From assembly GCA_024516155.1 (NCBI GenBank), contig JAJJXM010000065.1:124001-188000 (forward strand): DNA of 64,000 nt, read 5' to 3'. Position numbers and translations under genes: made by a program. This DNA is from Pyronema omphalodes. Its lineage: Eukaryota; Ascomycota; Pezizomycetes; Pezizales; Pyronemataceae. This document shows, piece after piece, positions 23,485-34,214 of this stretch (position 1 is its first letter; every line of letters starts with the position of its first letter). The notes beneath the pieces are model-generated. The model was not told the DNA's origin and made no database searches. It saw only the letters and a program-made list of their open reading frames with translations.

Positions 23485-25276
23485 GGCTTAATTAAATTGA
23501 CAAAGTGTAACGTTGAAATAAGGTTCGCAATATGGACTGCCATCAGCGTTGAGATGGGGTTTAATATATCGACATGACGGAATACATTAAGAGCACCAAT
23601 CGGACACATTCTAGCTGTAGGCGCGCAATTCGGTATTTGATGCAGCCAATGACGTACCGGAGTTCTTTGGCGGGGTTAGTATGTAGCGGGGTTGCGTTTC
23701 CCCCTGTCCGAATAGGGCCCGAAATGATAAGTTGGGGTTTGGAAGCGAGCCGGGGGGGCTACCCGCTGACCTATTTAGAGCCTGCTCTAGTTTTGCAGAT
23801 CTTTTGTATGGCATGTCACTCGCCTATAAATCTGCAACTTTGGCTTTCATTATTGCTTACAAGGTATAAATTTAATTTCTGGAGGTGATTCATAGAAATC
23901 TGGATCTCTACGAAACTACGGTTTCACTCTTTACTCAACGGGCCAAATAATAATCCAATTATCCGGATTGATTATCGAGAATTCCCCCCTATAGTTGGTG
24001 CCAGCGTAAATACCCTTTTATCATTAAGCGGAATAGGCTTCAATCTGCAAAATAATTTACTTCATCTATGGACCCCATTACATCTACCAAGGCCTAAATC
24101 CACCTAAATGCATATGCTGTGGTAAACTTTTTTTTGATTCTGGCTATATATATTGCTGTCCCGGTGTGAGATATCTCTGCGTATGCAGTATGGATACTAT
24201 CGATGCAGTAACCGCAGACAAAATTTCTGTTTAAAATACGCTGATAAAAGAATGGATTCCTTTTATCTTGAAGTTGAATTGGCGAAGATAGGGGTCAATG
24301 GGAGTTCAAGACGAGGATTGGAAACGTGGAGCACCGAGCAGAAGGGGATGCAAAGGCGGGGATTCTTGGGCTAGTTTGAGTCTGGACATTCCACAAGTGG
24401 ACGGAGTCGTTTATTGAAAAGGTTATTGCATGGCAGGTTGAGTTTCAAGTCGTTATTGATGGAAATAGCTTGTACGTGAAGGCGGAAATACTGAATAGTT
24501 TCCTATAGGTATTTTTCGTTAGATACAACGTGGTAAATTGTGAGAAAGATGACTATTGATTGTTCCTGCTTTACTTATTTCCTAATTAAATGGGATCAAA
24601 ATTCACCTCCATATAACTCAATAGCCATGACGCTCAATTTTGAATGTGACCCACATTCCCTTTTTTTTTTGCCGCCAATATCTATTGGCCACGATAGTCA
24701 CGGGAAGTCACGCAGTTTTAGGGAAGAATGCAGTATTTTAGTTTGTTTAGCTGTGTTTACATTTCGCACTTCCAAAGTCGAGTTTTGGTTTTTCTATTCT
24801 TTACAGATAAATCTACATATTAGGATTATATTTGAATTTACAGGCTTAGTGAAATGGCGCAACGGTTGTAATGAGAGGTAACGAGGTTTTCGTCATTTAG
24901 GACCACCCGCTAGGGGAATTCAATGAAACGATTTTTATGGACGTATTCGTCACTGCAGCATTTCAATTATTCCCTTTCGTAGAAAATAAAACGCACACTG
25001 CCTTTTACTTTCTACTACCATAGCTTTCTTCTTGAAGATTCGCGGAGACTCATTTTCAAATTTAACGACGGTGGTTTAAGTGCTCCTCTATTCGTGCTTC
25101 CATTTGAATATCTCTGGGTTATAAATCAGCTACCTTTTTTTCCATCGATCACCAACCTCCTCCACTACGTTCCTAACCAGCTCCCACTAAGTCATCGCGC
25201 CATCACTCAGAACTCTCCAGCTATCTGCTAATACAAAGCCTTCACCTCGGTTTACATCATATTCAACACCGCTAAC
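23485..25276. other. Gene-free spacer
   Basis: I see no supportable gene, RNA gene or repeat array. Open frames are short, and the longest lacks an ATG. The 150 bases before 25277 are pyrimidine-rich and look like the promoter and 5' UTR of the small zinc-finger gene. Confidence 0.4.
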
Positions 25277-25471
25277 ATGGTTTGGAAGTGCCCTCACTGT
25301 TCAACCCAAAACCCCGATCACGCACAGAGCTGTACGTCGTGCCAATACACCGTATTTGTCCGACGCAGCTGTGATGATGATGAGGCACCTGGCGCTGAGT
25401 GTCTTAATGACAAACACCAGAACTCGGATGAGTTGCAACAAGATCAAGATAAGGATTACTCAACGCAGTAA
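25277..25471 (+). CDS. 64-residue RanBP2-type zinc-finger microprotein
   Basis: This small single-exon gene starts at an ATG at 25277. Residues 3-22 match the RanBP2-type zinc finger: W3, C5-X2-C8, N12, then C19-X2-C22. The second half is acidic (CDDDEAP and a Gln/Asp-rich tail) and has no recognisable fold. RanBP2-type fingers bind ubiquitin or single-stranded RNA, and which applies here cannot be told. The exact ligand spacing, conserved Trp and Asn, and pyrimidine-rich leader support a real gene despite its size. No neighbour lies within 1.5 kb. Confidence 0.7.
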   Translation: MVWKCPHCSTQNPDHAQSCTSCQYTVFVRRSCDDDEAPGAECLNDKHQNSDELQQDQDKDYSTQ

Positions 25472-27509
25472 ATATGGTTGATATTGATGCTTGAATACTC
25501 TACTCTTATGATGTGATGTTGGATATGCTGGATTACTGAGCTGATTTCTATGTTGTATCAAATCTGAGTGTATGTACATTGGAATTTAATTGTATTGCTT
25601 TTTCTGGGACCGTATTATGATAATGTGCCAGGGGTTATAGATATGTCTTAAGGGTAAATGAATAATGCCCTAGTATAGTCAGCATCACTCGTATGCGCGT
25701 GAGGCGCGGTTAAATGCGTATTCACGATCACAGGTTTGAGTTGCGTCGTGTGGTAGATCGTTGTCATAGATCTTCATTGATCACTGAAATGATTAGTATG
25801 CTGAATCAAACATCACTTGAATCACTTCTTCGTCGGAATTTCATTGTTATTTAATAGTTTTATGCATGTAATGTTTCGATTATCATCGGAAGAACGGCAT
25901 ACTTTGCTACCACATGATTAGTTAACGTTACTTGTCGCTGTTATGAATCCGGGGTAACTTTATCCAAATGAAGGAGTCTGAATATCAGGGTATGAATTTT
26001 CCGATTGCACGTGAGCTTAACACACTTCGCAAGAGTCAGCGTAAGGATCAAACATCTCGGCGTTTTTGATAGAAAATTCCAAGTGCGCCTAGCTAGAGCT
26101 TGTCTATAAGTATTTTTTCTTCTCTTTTGCGGCACCTTCGAAACCTTAATTAAAATAAATTAGCGCAAGCAATTTAAAATATAACCCAGCCAAGCCGTTA
26201 AGATTCCATTGACCTATGGGAGGCAAGCATTGACTTTATCTATCGATAACTTGCCGCGTGGCTTCGCGCCTATCCGCTGTCACAGAAGCCGAATAGAAGT
26301 CCCCAAGTATATTTTTCAGTATGTATGCAGACCCACTGTCATTTTCATGTACGTATCTATACTCAGTGACGGACTTCCGTGGAACCAGCTGGGAATTGTG
26401 TTAGAAGCCCCAGTTCAATCTTCGCTACAAGTTCCTATTGGTTGATATAACCATTTTGACGAGCTCGGTAAGGGTTTAGCGTCGTAAATATGGCCACGGA
26501 GAATCCTGGTAAACGCGCGGGGCGGCTAGGTTTATGATTGGGGTTGATTTGTCGAGCTGTGTTAAAAATATCATCGATACGTTGCGATGACACGCCAAGA
26601 TTTTGTCGACATCTGTAGCCGCTGCACAGATTGCTGCGTTTTGTACTGCGTGAAGGTTAATGGGTTCTTTGTTAAAGTCAAGACTATATTGGGATATTTG
26701 GAAGACCCGGTGTACTGCCAAATTGTGGTTTCTGATAGCAGGACAAAAATCTATAAACTTATAAGCATTGTAGTTGACGCTGTAAAAGAATGCTCAGCCT
26801 GTGTTGATGGGTATCTCTGCTAAAATTACCGGCAAGCTAGGTACGTCTGGGAGGTTTACCGGTACGGACAAGTTCTTTTGTACAGTTTCTCTCTGACATG
26901 AGATATTAGGCACTGCAGTTAAAGTTGAAATTTTGCATCTACGACGATTTCAGGGTTCTAATTGGAGTTCGTGATGGATTTTTCAGCGCCTTGCATAAAA
27001 CCTCTTCTCTAACAGCTAACACAGAGCCCAATTGCCGCTCTTCTCTAAAAGCACATTCATTGACAACAAAAATTTCGAAGTAATTTATCTAAGCGCAAGA
27101 TTGTAGATTTCCGCAAGGATGTTACCCCGGCTGAAGTGGTGTTGCATACAACAAGGATCTCGCAGGTAACCGACCTATGGTTTCTTTCCCAGATAGATTA
27201 TTGGACAAAATATTCGGCGGCTGTGATTATAGGTGGGAGATGGCCGTAGAAGTATATATCTACAAGATCACCTCTCTGGATTTCCTCAATCATACCTTGA
27301 AGATCCCATCACCAGAAAAGTGAAAGTCAATACACAGAATCTCACCCGGCATAAAAGTTTCGAGCTTCAATTTTTACGTCGCTCATTCTGGCATATATTA
27401 TACAACACCTTTCATCTACCTTTCAATAATCCTCTTCTAGTCTTAGAGGATTTCCTTAGTTTCATCACAATCTTTCCTACCAAACCCAGAAACCAAAAAT
27501 CCAGTCATC
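25472..27509. other. Gene-free spacer with a cysteine-rich open frame
   Basis: Most of this stretch shows nothing. One 78-codon ATG frame on the plus strand (26587-26823) has nine cysteines but no signal peptide and no recognised fold, so it is not annotated as a gene. The last 150 bases contain TA-rich motifs (about 27350 and 27393-27404) that may be core promoter elements of the DUF3455 gene. Confidence 0.4.
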
Positions 27510-28399
27510 ATGCGATTCATCAACCTCCTAATCCCACTGGCACTCACCACAACCACCATAGCAGCCCCAGTAGACTGCATCGGCAAAGCGCACAAAATCT
27601 TCGAAGCCATCAACTGTCCGCTCACCAGCTCTGCCATTCTCCCAACCATCCAACAACCCAACTGTCCGTCCCATCTCCTCTTCGCATCCCATTACTAACA
27701 TCCACTAGACACGGAGCTCACTTCTCCCGGGGCCGGCATCCCAGTTCCTCTGCGCGTAGTCCTCGGCCACGGAACCCAAAACTACACCTGTCCCACCAAC
27801 ACCAGCGTTTCTAAACCTATCCCTGCGGGTGCAAAAGCGCAACTAATTGACGCCTCCTGTCTAGCGGCGTATCCGGATCTACTACACTCCCTTCCAAGCA
27901 CAATACAAGCGTTTTCATCCCGAAAACTTGCGGAGTTCTTGGAAAGGAAAATTGGTGTTTATATGTTTAATGCGTATATTGGCGATCATTTTTTTTCGGA
28001 TGCTAAGACGCCGGTTTTTAGTTTTGCGAGAAGTGGGGGGGAGGTTATTGTGGGGAGGAAGTTGGAGAATGTTCCGGCTCCGATGGGGATGAGTATGAAG
28101 GGGGGGCAGGATTGGAAGGATGAGAAGGATGAGAAGGATGGAAAGGAGGAGATGACCACTGATAGTGTAGATTGGTTAAAGATCTCGGCGGTTGAAGGCA
28201 CAACGAATGGTTGTAAAACGGTTTATAGAGTAGTTACTGCAGGGGGTAAACCACCGGCTACTTGTGAGGGTCAAGGAAGTACGATCGAGGTACCGTATGC
28301 TACCGAATATTGTGAGTATCCTCCCCTTTGGCTGAAAAGGAAGATTTAGGAATGAGAATAAGTACTGATACGATGATTATAATTACAGGGTTCTATTAG
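27510..28399 (+). CDS. Secreted DUF3455 family protein
   Basis: Three exons (27510-27663, 27709-28311, 28389-28399) give 255 residues. A signal peptide is visible (MRFINLLIPLALTTTTIAA, cleavage near residue 19). The body matches fungal DUF3455 proteins: a GHGTQNYTCPTNTS-like strand, DASCLAAYPDLL, VDWLKISAVEGTT, TVYRVVTAGGKPP and ATEYWFY at the C-terminus. The last four residues come from an 11-nt terminal exon that restores the usual ending, which supports the splice. An inserted DEKDEKDGKE-type charged stretch (about residues 177-190) is unusual. The first intron uses a rare GTCCGT donor. The family is extracellular and of unknown biochemical role. Confidence 0.9.
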
Positions 28400-29866
28400 G
28401 TTGATACTAGCTAGCTTTATTGACTTGAAAGACTTGCTACCATAAACTAGCAGATATCTAGGGCTTTCTGGAATCAAGGGAAAGTTGGAACGTGGATTAT
28501 GATACAGATAACGGATCTCATGGTGGGGGTTATTTATAATTGGTTAGCTTACGTTTGGAGGGAATTTGGATTCTGTAATGGTTTTATGTATGTATATGTA
28601 TAGGTACGTCTGTTTTAGTTATGACGAGTACACTTTGCTTCATGTCAGATATTTTTATAAAAGTTTATATATATATTGGAATTGATGATGTCTCTTCGTA
28701 TTGGTTACCGAGATGTGTGTATTTATGGGGGGGGGGGGGGGGGCTGAGGTCTCACCTGAAAGATGCCATGTCGCGAGAATAGCAAACCATAAGCGATTAC
28801 CAACTTGTGTGATGCAGTCATATCGTACGCCTATTTCCCAAGAATAGTTATTCTAAATCCACTAGAGTAACTAAAGCCACTTTTACTTTCTTTATCAAGA
28901 TTTCAGCCCCGACCTTTCCATACCCAAAAGCTTCCATGTGACGAGCTACAGGACAGTACCTAAACGGACACCAACTTTCGATCAGGTTTCTTTGACCTCC
29001 CATCACAGATACTCAGACGTTGTTTCAAACAAAGCCTTTACTCACACTTTCTAACCCCACTCCTTGAGGACCGTCAGCTCTGTCGTCAAAGCGATTATTT
29101 CAAGCTTCCATTCAACGCAATTGTTCGTAACACATACCACCGTGCAATTGCATTGCAAACAGATAACCCTCAACAACGCCGCAGAAAAGCATTCCATCAA
29201 CATATTATTACATCCCACTCTACCTCTAGCACAGATTCTCAAGTGACAAGTAATCCTTGATGTACTCATTATCCATATATATACATTAATGCCGCACACT
29301 ATAACCCACATAAAAAAAAACCGTAAGCACATAATGCATCAGTCAGCAACTTACATAACATGATAAACCTGCATCATCCATCATCCATCATCTCGTATCC
29401 ATCCTTTCTCTGGGATCCATATATATATATATAACTAATATAGCCATCCACCGGTGACTACAGCTGCATAAACTGAATACACCATACCCCACTGCAAGCT
29501 GAATCTGCATATCCATATACTGTACATACATAACCCATGCTGAACTTCATCTATAAATATCCAAAGCCGGTGGAAAAGATAGCTATATTATCGTCATGTA
29601 TTGCTATATCCATATCAGCCTATGTTAGTACAAACAAATATACCTAGACCCATATGTATATACCTAGACCCATATATATCTACACCACAAAACTTATCTA
29701 TGACAACACCATCTCAACATCATCAGCGGAGGAATTTATCACCATACATCAACAATCGTAACACAGCGTGACTTGATTAATTCCTGCGTGTGTGTGGGGG
29801 GGGGGGAGGGGGAGGGGGGGGGTATTTATATTAATCAATACACTCCACTTCTCAACATTACAAGTA
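28400..29866. other. AT-rich gene-free spacer with G-rich tracts
   Basis: No gene is supported. Features are a G17 run (28727-28743), TA microsatellite stretches (about 28670 and 29421-29433), and a G-rich tract (29795-29822) just before the 92-bp tandem array. Confidence 0.5.
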
Positions 29867-30140
29867 TCAGAATACTATAAGCAGATATTTTAGTACGCAC
29901 CTGAAATGGAATAGCGTCTGCAGAAAGTGATTTAGAGGTTTTTAGTCGCCTTTTTCAGTCAGAATACTATAAGCAGATATTTTAGTACGCACCTGAAATG
30001 GAATAGCGTCTGCAGAAAGTGATTTAGAGGTTTTTAGTCGCCTTTTTCAGTCAGAATACTATAAGCAGATATTTTAGTACGCACCTGAAATGGAATAGCG
30101 TGTGCGGAAAGTGATTTAGAGGTTTTTAGTCGCCTTTTTT
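29867..30140. repeat. 92-bp tandem array (three copies)
   Basis: Copies start at 29867, 29959 and 30051, each beginning TCAGAATACTATAAGCAG. Copies 1 and 2 are essentially identical, and copy 3 has a few substitutions. A fourth, diverged start at 30141 runs directly into the first 1.64-kb unit. The array is therefore an iterated version of the unit's left end. Confidence 0.9.
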
Positions 30141-30144
30141 TCAG

Positions 30145-31783
30145 AATACTATAAGCAGGTATATTTTAGTTATTTACCTGATACGGTATAGCGTTATTAT
30201 TAAAAGCTGTGGTGATGTAATTTCAGACTAATTTAAACGTGAACTCCTCTGGCTGTCGGGCGGCAATACAAAAGCTTCGGCAATACATGGCTGGATGGTA
30301 AAACCGGCAACCGTGGCAACCGGAACAGATTCGGTGGGAAACATATAAGACTGCTCTCCTGGCTGCCTAGGCACAGATCCCATTCGCCTTTCCAATCCCA
30401 AACCACTTCGCACCTTTGATACAATTTGTGATGCAATTCAGCTGTTAATGGTTGGCCGGATAAAATATACGGACACCTGTGACCTTCGCCGCATGCTGCA
30501 GATACAGTCGATGAGACGCTAACAGATGAAGTTAAGCAACTGCGGTTTTATTGAGGAGAATCTTGACACACTGTGTGAGGAGATATATAGAGCGGATTTG
30601 AATAGGCTCAAGGCAGAAAAACAGTGGAAGGAAGCAGAGAACGTTTTGAAGCCTCCCAAGGAGGATTTTCCATTACTGAGACTGAGCTTCAGAAACATCA
30701 CGAGGATATCAAAAAATGACTCGGAAAGAATGAGAACAGGCTGAGGAGCACTGATCGAATCCTAGAATGTGCATAAAGTCTTTCTGAATCAACATGAAAG
30801 TTAATGCTGCACAATGCGAAAAATAAAAAATAAAAAACAAACATGAAACACAGACACATATGTACATAAATGGCGGAAGGATTGGCAAAGTGAGAAAGAT
30901 AAACTGTGATGTAAAAGCTGAAGAAATAATACGAGTGAAGAGACGGAGAGGGAGAAGGGCAGAAAGGGAGTAGAAACAATGTGGTAACGTTGAAGGCAGA
31001 GGCCAGGTGATAAGTGGAAGAACAGTTCAGTGAGGAGAGAGGAGACAGGCGAGTTCAGAGAGGCCAGTGGGAAAAGAGCAAACAGGGCTCCAAATGTACA
31101 GACGAGAAGCAAAATCAGCATAAGGAATAAGGGTGACAACAGGCCCAAGATATCATGTACGCTCTGGGACGATTCCCAGCGAAATCCTGGGGTAAATGTT
31201 AGAGCCTCCGATATATATCACAACTGTACCATACGTCATAATATTGAGTTTGGCAAGGCCCAAGAAATTGAAATCAAATCGAAAAACTGGTGATTGTGTA
31301 GAAACCTCTCAATACAGAAGTGGCTGGTCAAGAATTCGAGAGTTATTGTCCTGAAGTTACAACCCATGATATATTGTAGAGATGATATTACTCGACAAAT
31401 CCTCCAATCGGCAAGAAAATATCTTCTGCTTACCCCAATGAACTTTGTGTTCCAGCACATATCTGTGAAGGGTCAGGCAGAGGAAACATGTCAGAATATT
31501 GCTGTCACAGGATAACATCAACTGCATCACTAGGAATATTGTTTATCCCAGGCTGCTCTTGCGGGAATCATAGGCGAGTTTCAGATTCTTAAGATCACAT
31601 CATATATATAGTCGAAACACGTCACATTATATGTTCGTGCCTAAAGATGGTGGCGCTAGCCACCATCTTTAGGCACGAGTAACCAGATTGTCAACAGTTG
31701 GAGTTGTGTACCAACGGTTCGATTTGTAGAGGCAACACAATGGACCGGCCGTAGGCCGGAACAGACCACATCCTCTCTTGTAC
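30145..31783. mobile_element. 1.64-kb tandem unit, copy 1 (degenerate element)
   Basis: This unit is repeated directly downstream with an offset of 1636-1639 bp. It begins ACTATAAGCAGGTAT and ends CTCTCTTGTAC. The only protein-like stretch, starting at an ATG at 30448, is broken here by an in-frame TAA at 30519-30521 and reads Lys/Glu-rich sequence such as EEIYRADLNRLKAEKQWKEA. I do not recognise it. A 20-bp-stem hairpin lies at 31635-31678. Two near-identical tandem copies, termini-like iterations and a decayed frame suggest a non-autonomous or dead mobile element. Confidence 0.65.
31635..31678. repeat. Perfect 20-bp-stem hairpin, copy 1
   Basis: Two perfectly complementary 20-nt arms beginning TCGTGCCTAAAG surround a GCTA loop. 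It is located about 105 bp before the right end of the unit, a position and form reminiscent of terminal hairpins of rolling-circle elements, although no CTRR terminus follows. Confidence 0.9.
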
Positions 31784-32083
31784 TATATAAGCAGGTATAT
31801 TTTAGTTATTTACCTGATACGGTATAGCGTTATTATTAAAAGCTGTGATGATGTAATTTCAGACTAATTCAAACGTGAACTCCTCTGGCTGTCGGGCGGC
31901 AATTCAAAAGCTTCGGCAATACATAGCGGGATGGTAAAACCGGCAACCGTGGCAACCGGAACAGATTCGATGGGAAACATATAAGACTGCTCTCCTGGCT
32001 GCCTGGGCACAGATCCCATTCGCCTTTCCAATCCCAAATCACTTCGCACCTTTGATACAATTCATGATGCAATTCAGCTGTTA

Positions 32084-32380
32084 ATGGTTGGCCGGATAAA
32101 ATATACGGACACCTGTGACCTTTGCCGCATGCTGCAGATACAGTCGACGAGACGCTATCAGATGAAGTTAAGCAACTGCGGTTTTATTGAGGAGAATCTT
32201 GACACACTGTGTGAGGAGATATATAAAGCGGATTTGAATAGGCTCAAGGCAGAAAAACAGTGGAAGGAAGCAGAGAACATTTTGAAGCCTCCCAAGGAGG
32301 ATTTTCCATTACTGAGACTGAGCTTCAGAAGCATCACGAGGATATCAAAGAATGACTCGGAAAGAATGAGAACAGGCTGA
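32084..32380 (+). pseudogene. Unrecognised 98-codon frame in copy 2; broken in copy 1
   Basis: This ATG frame reads a Cys pair (CDLC) and then a charged helical region with a Lys-Pro-Pro-Lys-Glu stretch. The same frame in copy 1 carries a stop codon from one base difference. No family is recognised. The frame may be the tail of an ancestral element protein, or it may be chance. No promoter or signal peptide is seen. Confidence 0.3.
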
Positions 32381-33273
32381 GGAGCACTGATCGAATCTTA
32401 GAATGTGCATAAAGTCTTTCTGAATCAGCATGAAAGTTAATCCTGCACAATGCGAAAAATAAAAAAAAAAAAAAAAAACATGAAACACAGACACATATGT
32501 ACATAAATGGCGGAAGGATTGGCAAAGTAAGAAAGATAAACTGTGATGTAAAAGCTGAAGAAGAAATAATACGAGTGAAAAGACGGAGAGGGAGAAGGGC
32601 AGAAAAGGAGTAGAGACAATATGGTAGCGTTGAAGACAGAGGCCAGGTGATAAGTGGAAGAACAGTTAAGTGAGGAGAGAGGAGACAGGCGAGTTCAGAA
32701 AGGCCAGTGGAAAAAGAGCAACAGGGCTCCAAATGTACAGACGAGAAGTAAAACCAGCATAAGGAATAAGGGTGACAACAGGCCCAAGATATCATGTACG
32801 CTCTGGGACGATTCCCAGCGAAATCCTGGGGTAAATGTTAGAGCCTCCGATATATATCACAACTGTACCATACGTCATAATATTGAGTTTGGCAAGGCCC
32901 AAGAAATTGAAATCAAATCGAAAAACTGGTGATTGTGTAGAAACCTCTTAATACAGAAGTAGCTGGTCAAGAATTCGAGAGTTATTGTCCTGAAGTAACA
33001 ACCCACGATATATTGTAGAGGTGAAATTACTCGACAAATCCTCCAATCGGCAAGAAAATATCTTCTGCTTGCCCCAATGAACTTTGTGTTCCAGCACATA
33101 TCTGTGAAGGGTTAGGCAGAGGAAACATGTCGGAATGACGCTGTCACAGGATAACATCAACTGCATCACTAGGAATATTGTTTATCCCAGGCTGCTCTTG
33201 CGGGAATCATAGGCGAGTTTCAGATTCTTAAGATCACATCATATATATAGTCGAAACCCGTCACATTATATGT

Positions 33274-33317
33274 TCGTGCCTAAAGATGGTGGCGCTAGCC
33301 ACCATCTTTAGGCACGA
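33274..33317. repeat. Perfect 20-bp-stem hairpin, copy 2
   Basis: The sequence is identical to the hairpin in copy 1, also with a GCTA loop. Perfect conservation of both arms in both copies, while surrounding sequence differs, is consistent with recent duplication or with function. Confidence 0.9.
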
Positions 33318-33428
33318 GTAACCAGTTTATCAACAGTTGGAGTTGTGAACCAACGGTTCGATTTGTAGAGGCAACAAAATGGACCGGCCGTAGGCCGGAA
33401 CAGACCACATCCTCTCTTGTACAAGTAT

Positions 33429-34214
33429 AAGCACCAGTAACCCCTTCCGAAATTCCAATTTCCCCGATATAATTAATATATGATTACACATAGCACTTTG
33501 TCATATAGATATCCATAAATTCTCTAATCAAGAAATACACTGATGAAAAAAAAAGCAGTATGCTGTTACCTCATGGTATTCTTGAGTAGTGTTAACATTG
33601 CAAGTTTCGCTATTTGCGGTTCTGAGAGCTTGTAGGTTAGGAGTTGGGAGTTATGAGTTTCTGGATACTGTTTCTTATCCAAGATTAATGGGGATATCAA
33701 GCAAGAAGGGAGGTAAATAATATATAATAAATAAGAACATTATTGATATCATGTGATTATTATGAGAATCTTCTGTTTATGTTGGATGATGAGAGATCTC
33801 CACTCGCAGGTATTCTATAGCATATATATATTAGAGGTTTCCCTAAGAAATAGCCAACCCCCGTGAATTTCAAAAACATGATCATAAGATGATATATTAT
33901 ATTACCTATTCTATGTATAGGTAGTTTAATCAGGATTAATATCTGTAAGTATATGATATATATATAAGATATATATATCTAGAGTATATTTCCCCGATAT
34001 TAATAACCTGTAATCCCATTATCTAACTCAGAAATTCAAATAAAATTCGTACTGATACCACTTATGCCTTCCCAAACGCCATTAAAAAATGTTCCCAAAA
34101 GCAAAAGAGATGACCCCTTCCCCTCTCCACTCCCCCCCCCCCCCCCCCGCCCCCCTCCCCCAACACACACACACACACACACACACACAAAACCAACAAC
34201 CAACAACCAATCCC
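33429..34214. other. AT-rich spacer with C17 and CA arrays
   Basis: No gene is supported. It is AT-rich with TATA-type microsatellites near 33955-33985, a C17 run at 34132-34148 and an (AC)n array at about 34163-34189. The right part is likely the 3' UTR of the minus-strand Atg14 gene. Confidence 0.5.

Larger units (their letters stand above)
31784..33422. mobile_element. 1.64-kb tandem unit, copy 2 (degenerate element)
   Basis: This is the second tandem copy. Most differences from copy 1 are single substitutions plus a few short indels (for example in the A-rich tract near 32461-32478). Its protein-like stretch is longer than in copy 1: an ATG at 32084 opens 98 codons to 32380, and the frame extends upstream without ATG to a stop near 31980. 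The encoded sequence is Cys/Lys/Glu-rich at its start (DTCDLCRMLQIQ) and not recognised. The hairpin is perfectly kept at 33274-33317. Confidence 0.65.

Noticed and set aside
29051..29332. 93-codon minus-strand frame
   Set aside because: It is hydrophobic and cysteine-containing but has no family, and it lies in AT-rich spacer.
31678..31783. Helitron 3' end after the hairpin
   Set aside because: No CTRR terminus lies at the expected distance and no Rep/helicase sequence is present.
33343..33400. tRNA-like GGTTCGA motif
   Set aside because: No cloverleaf stems or A-box could be found around it.
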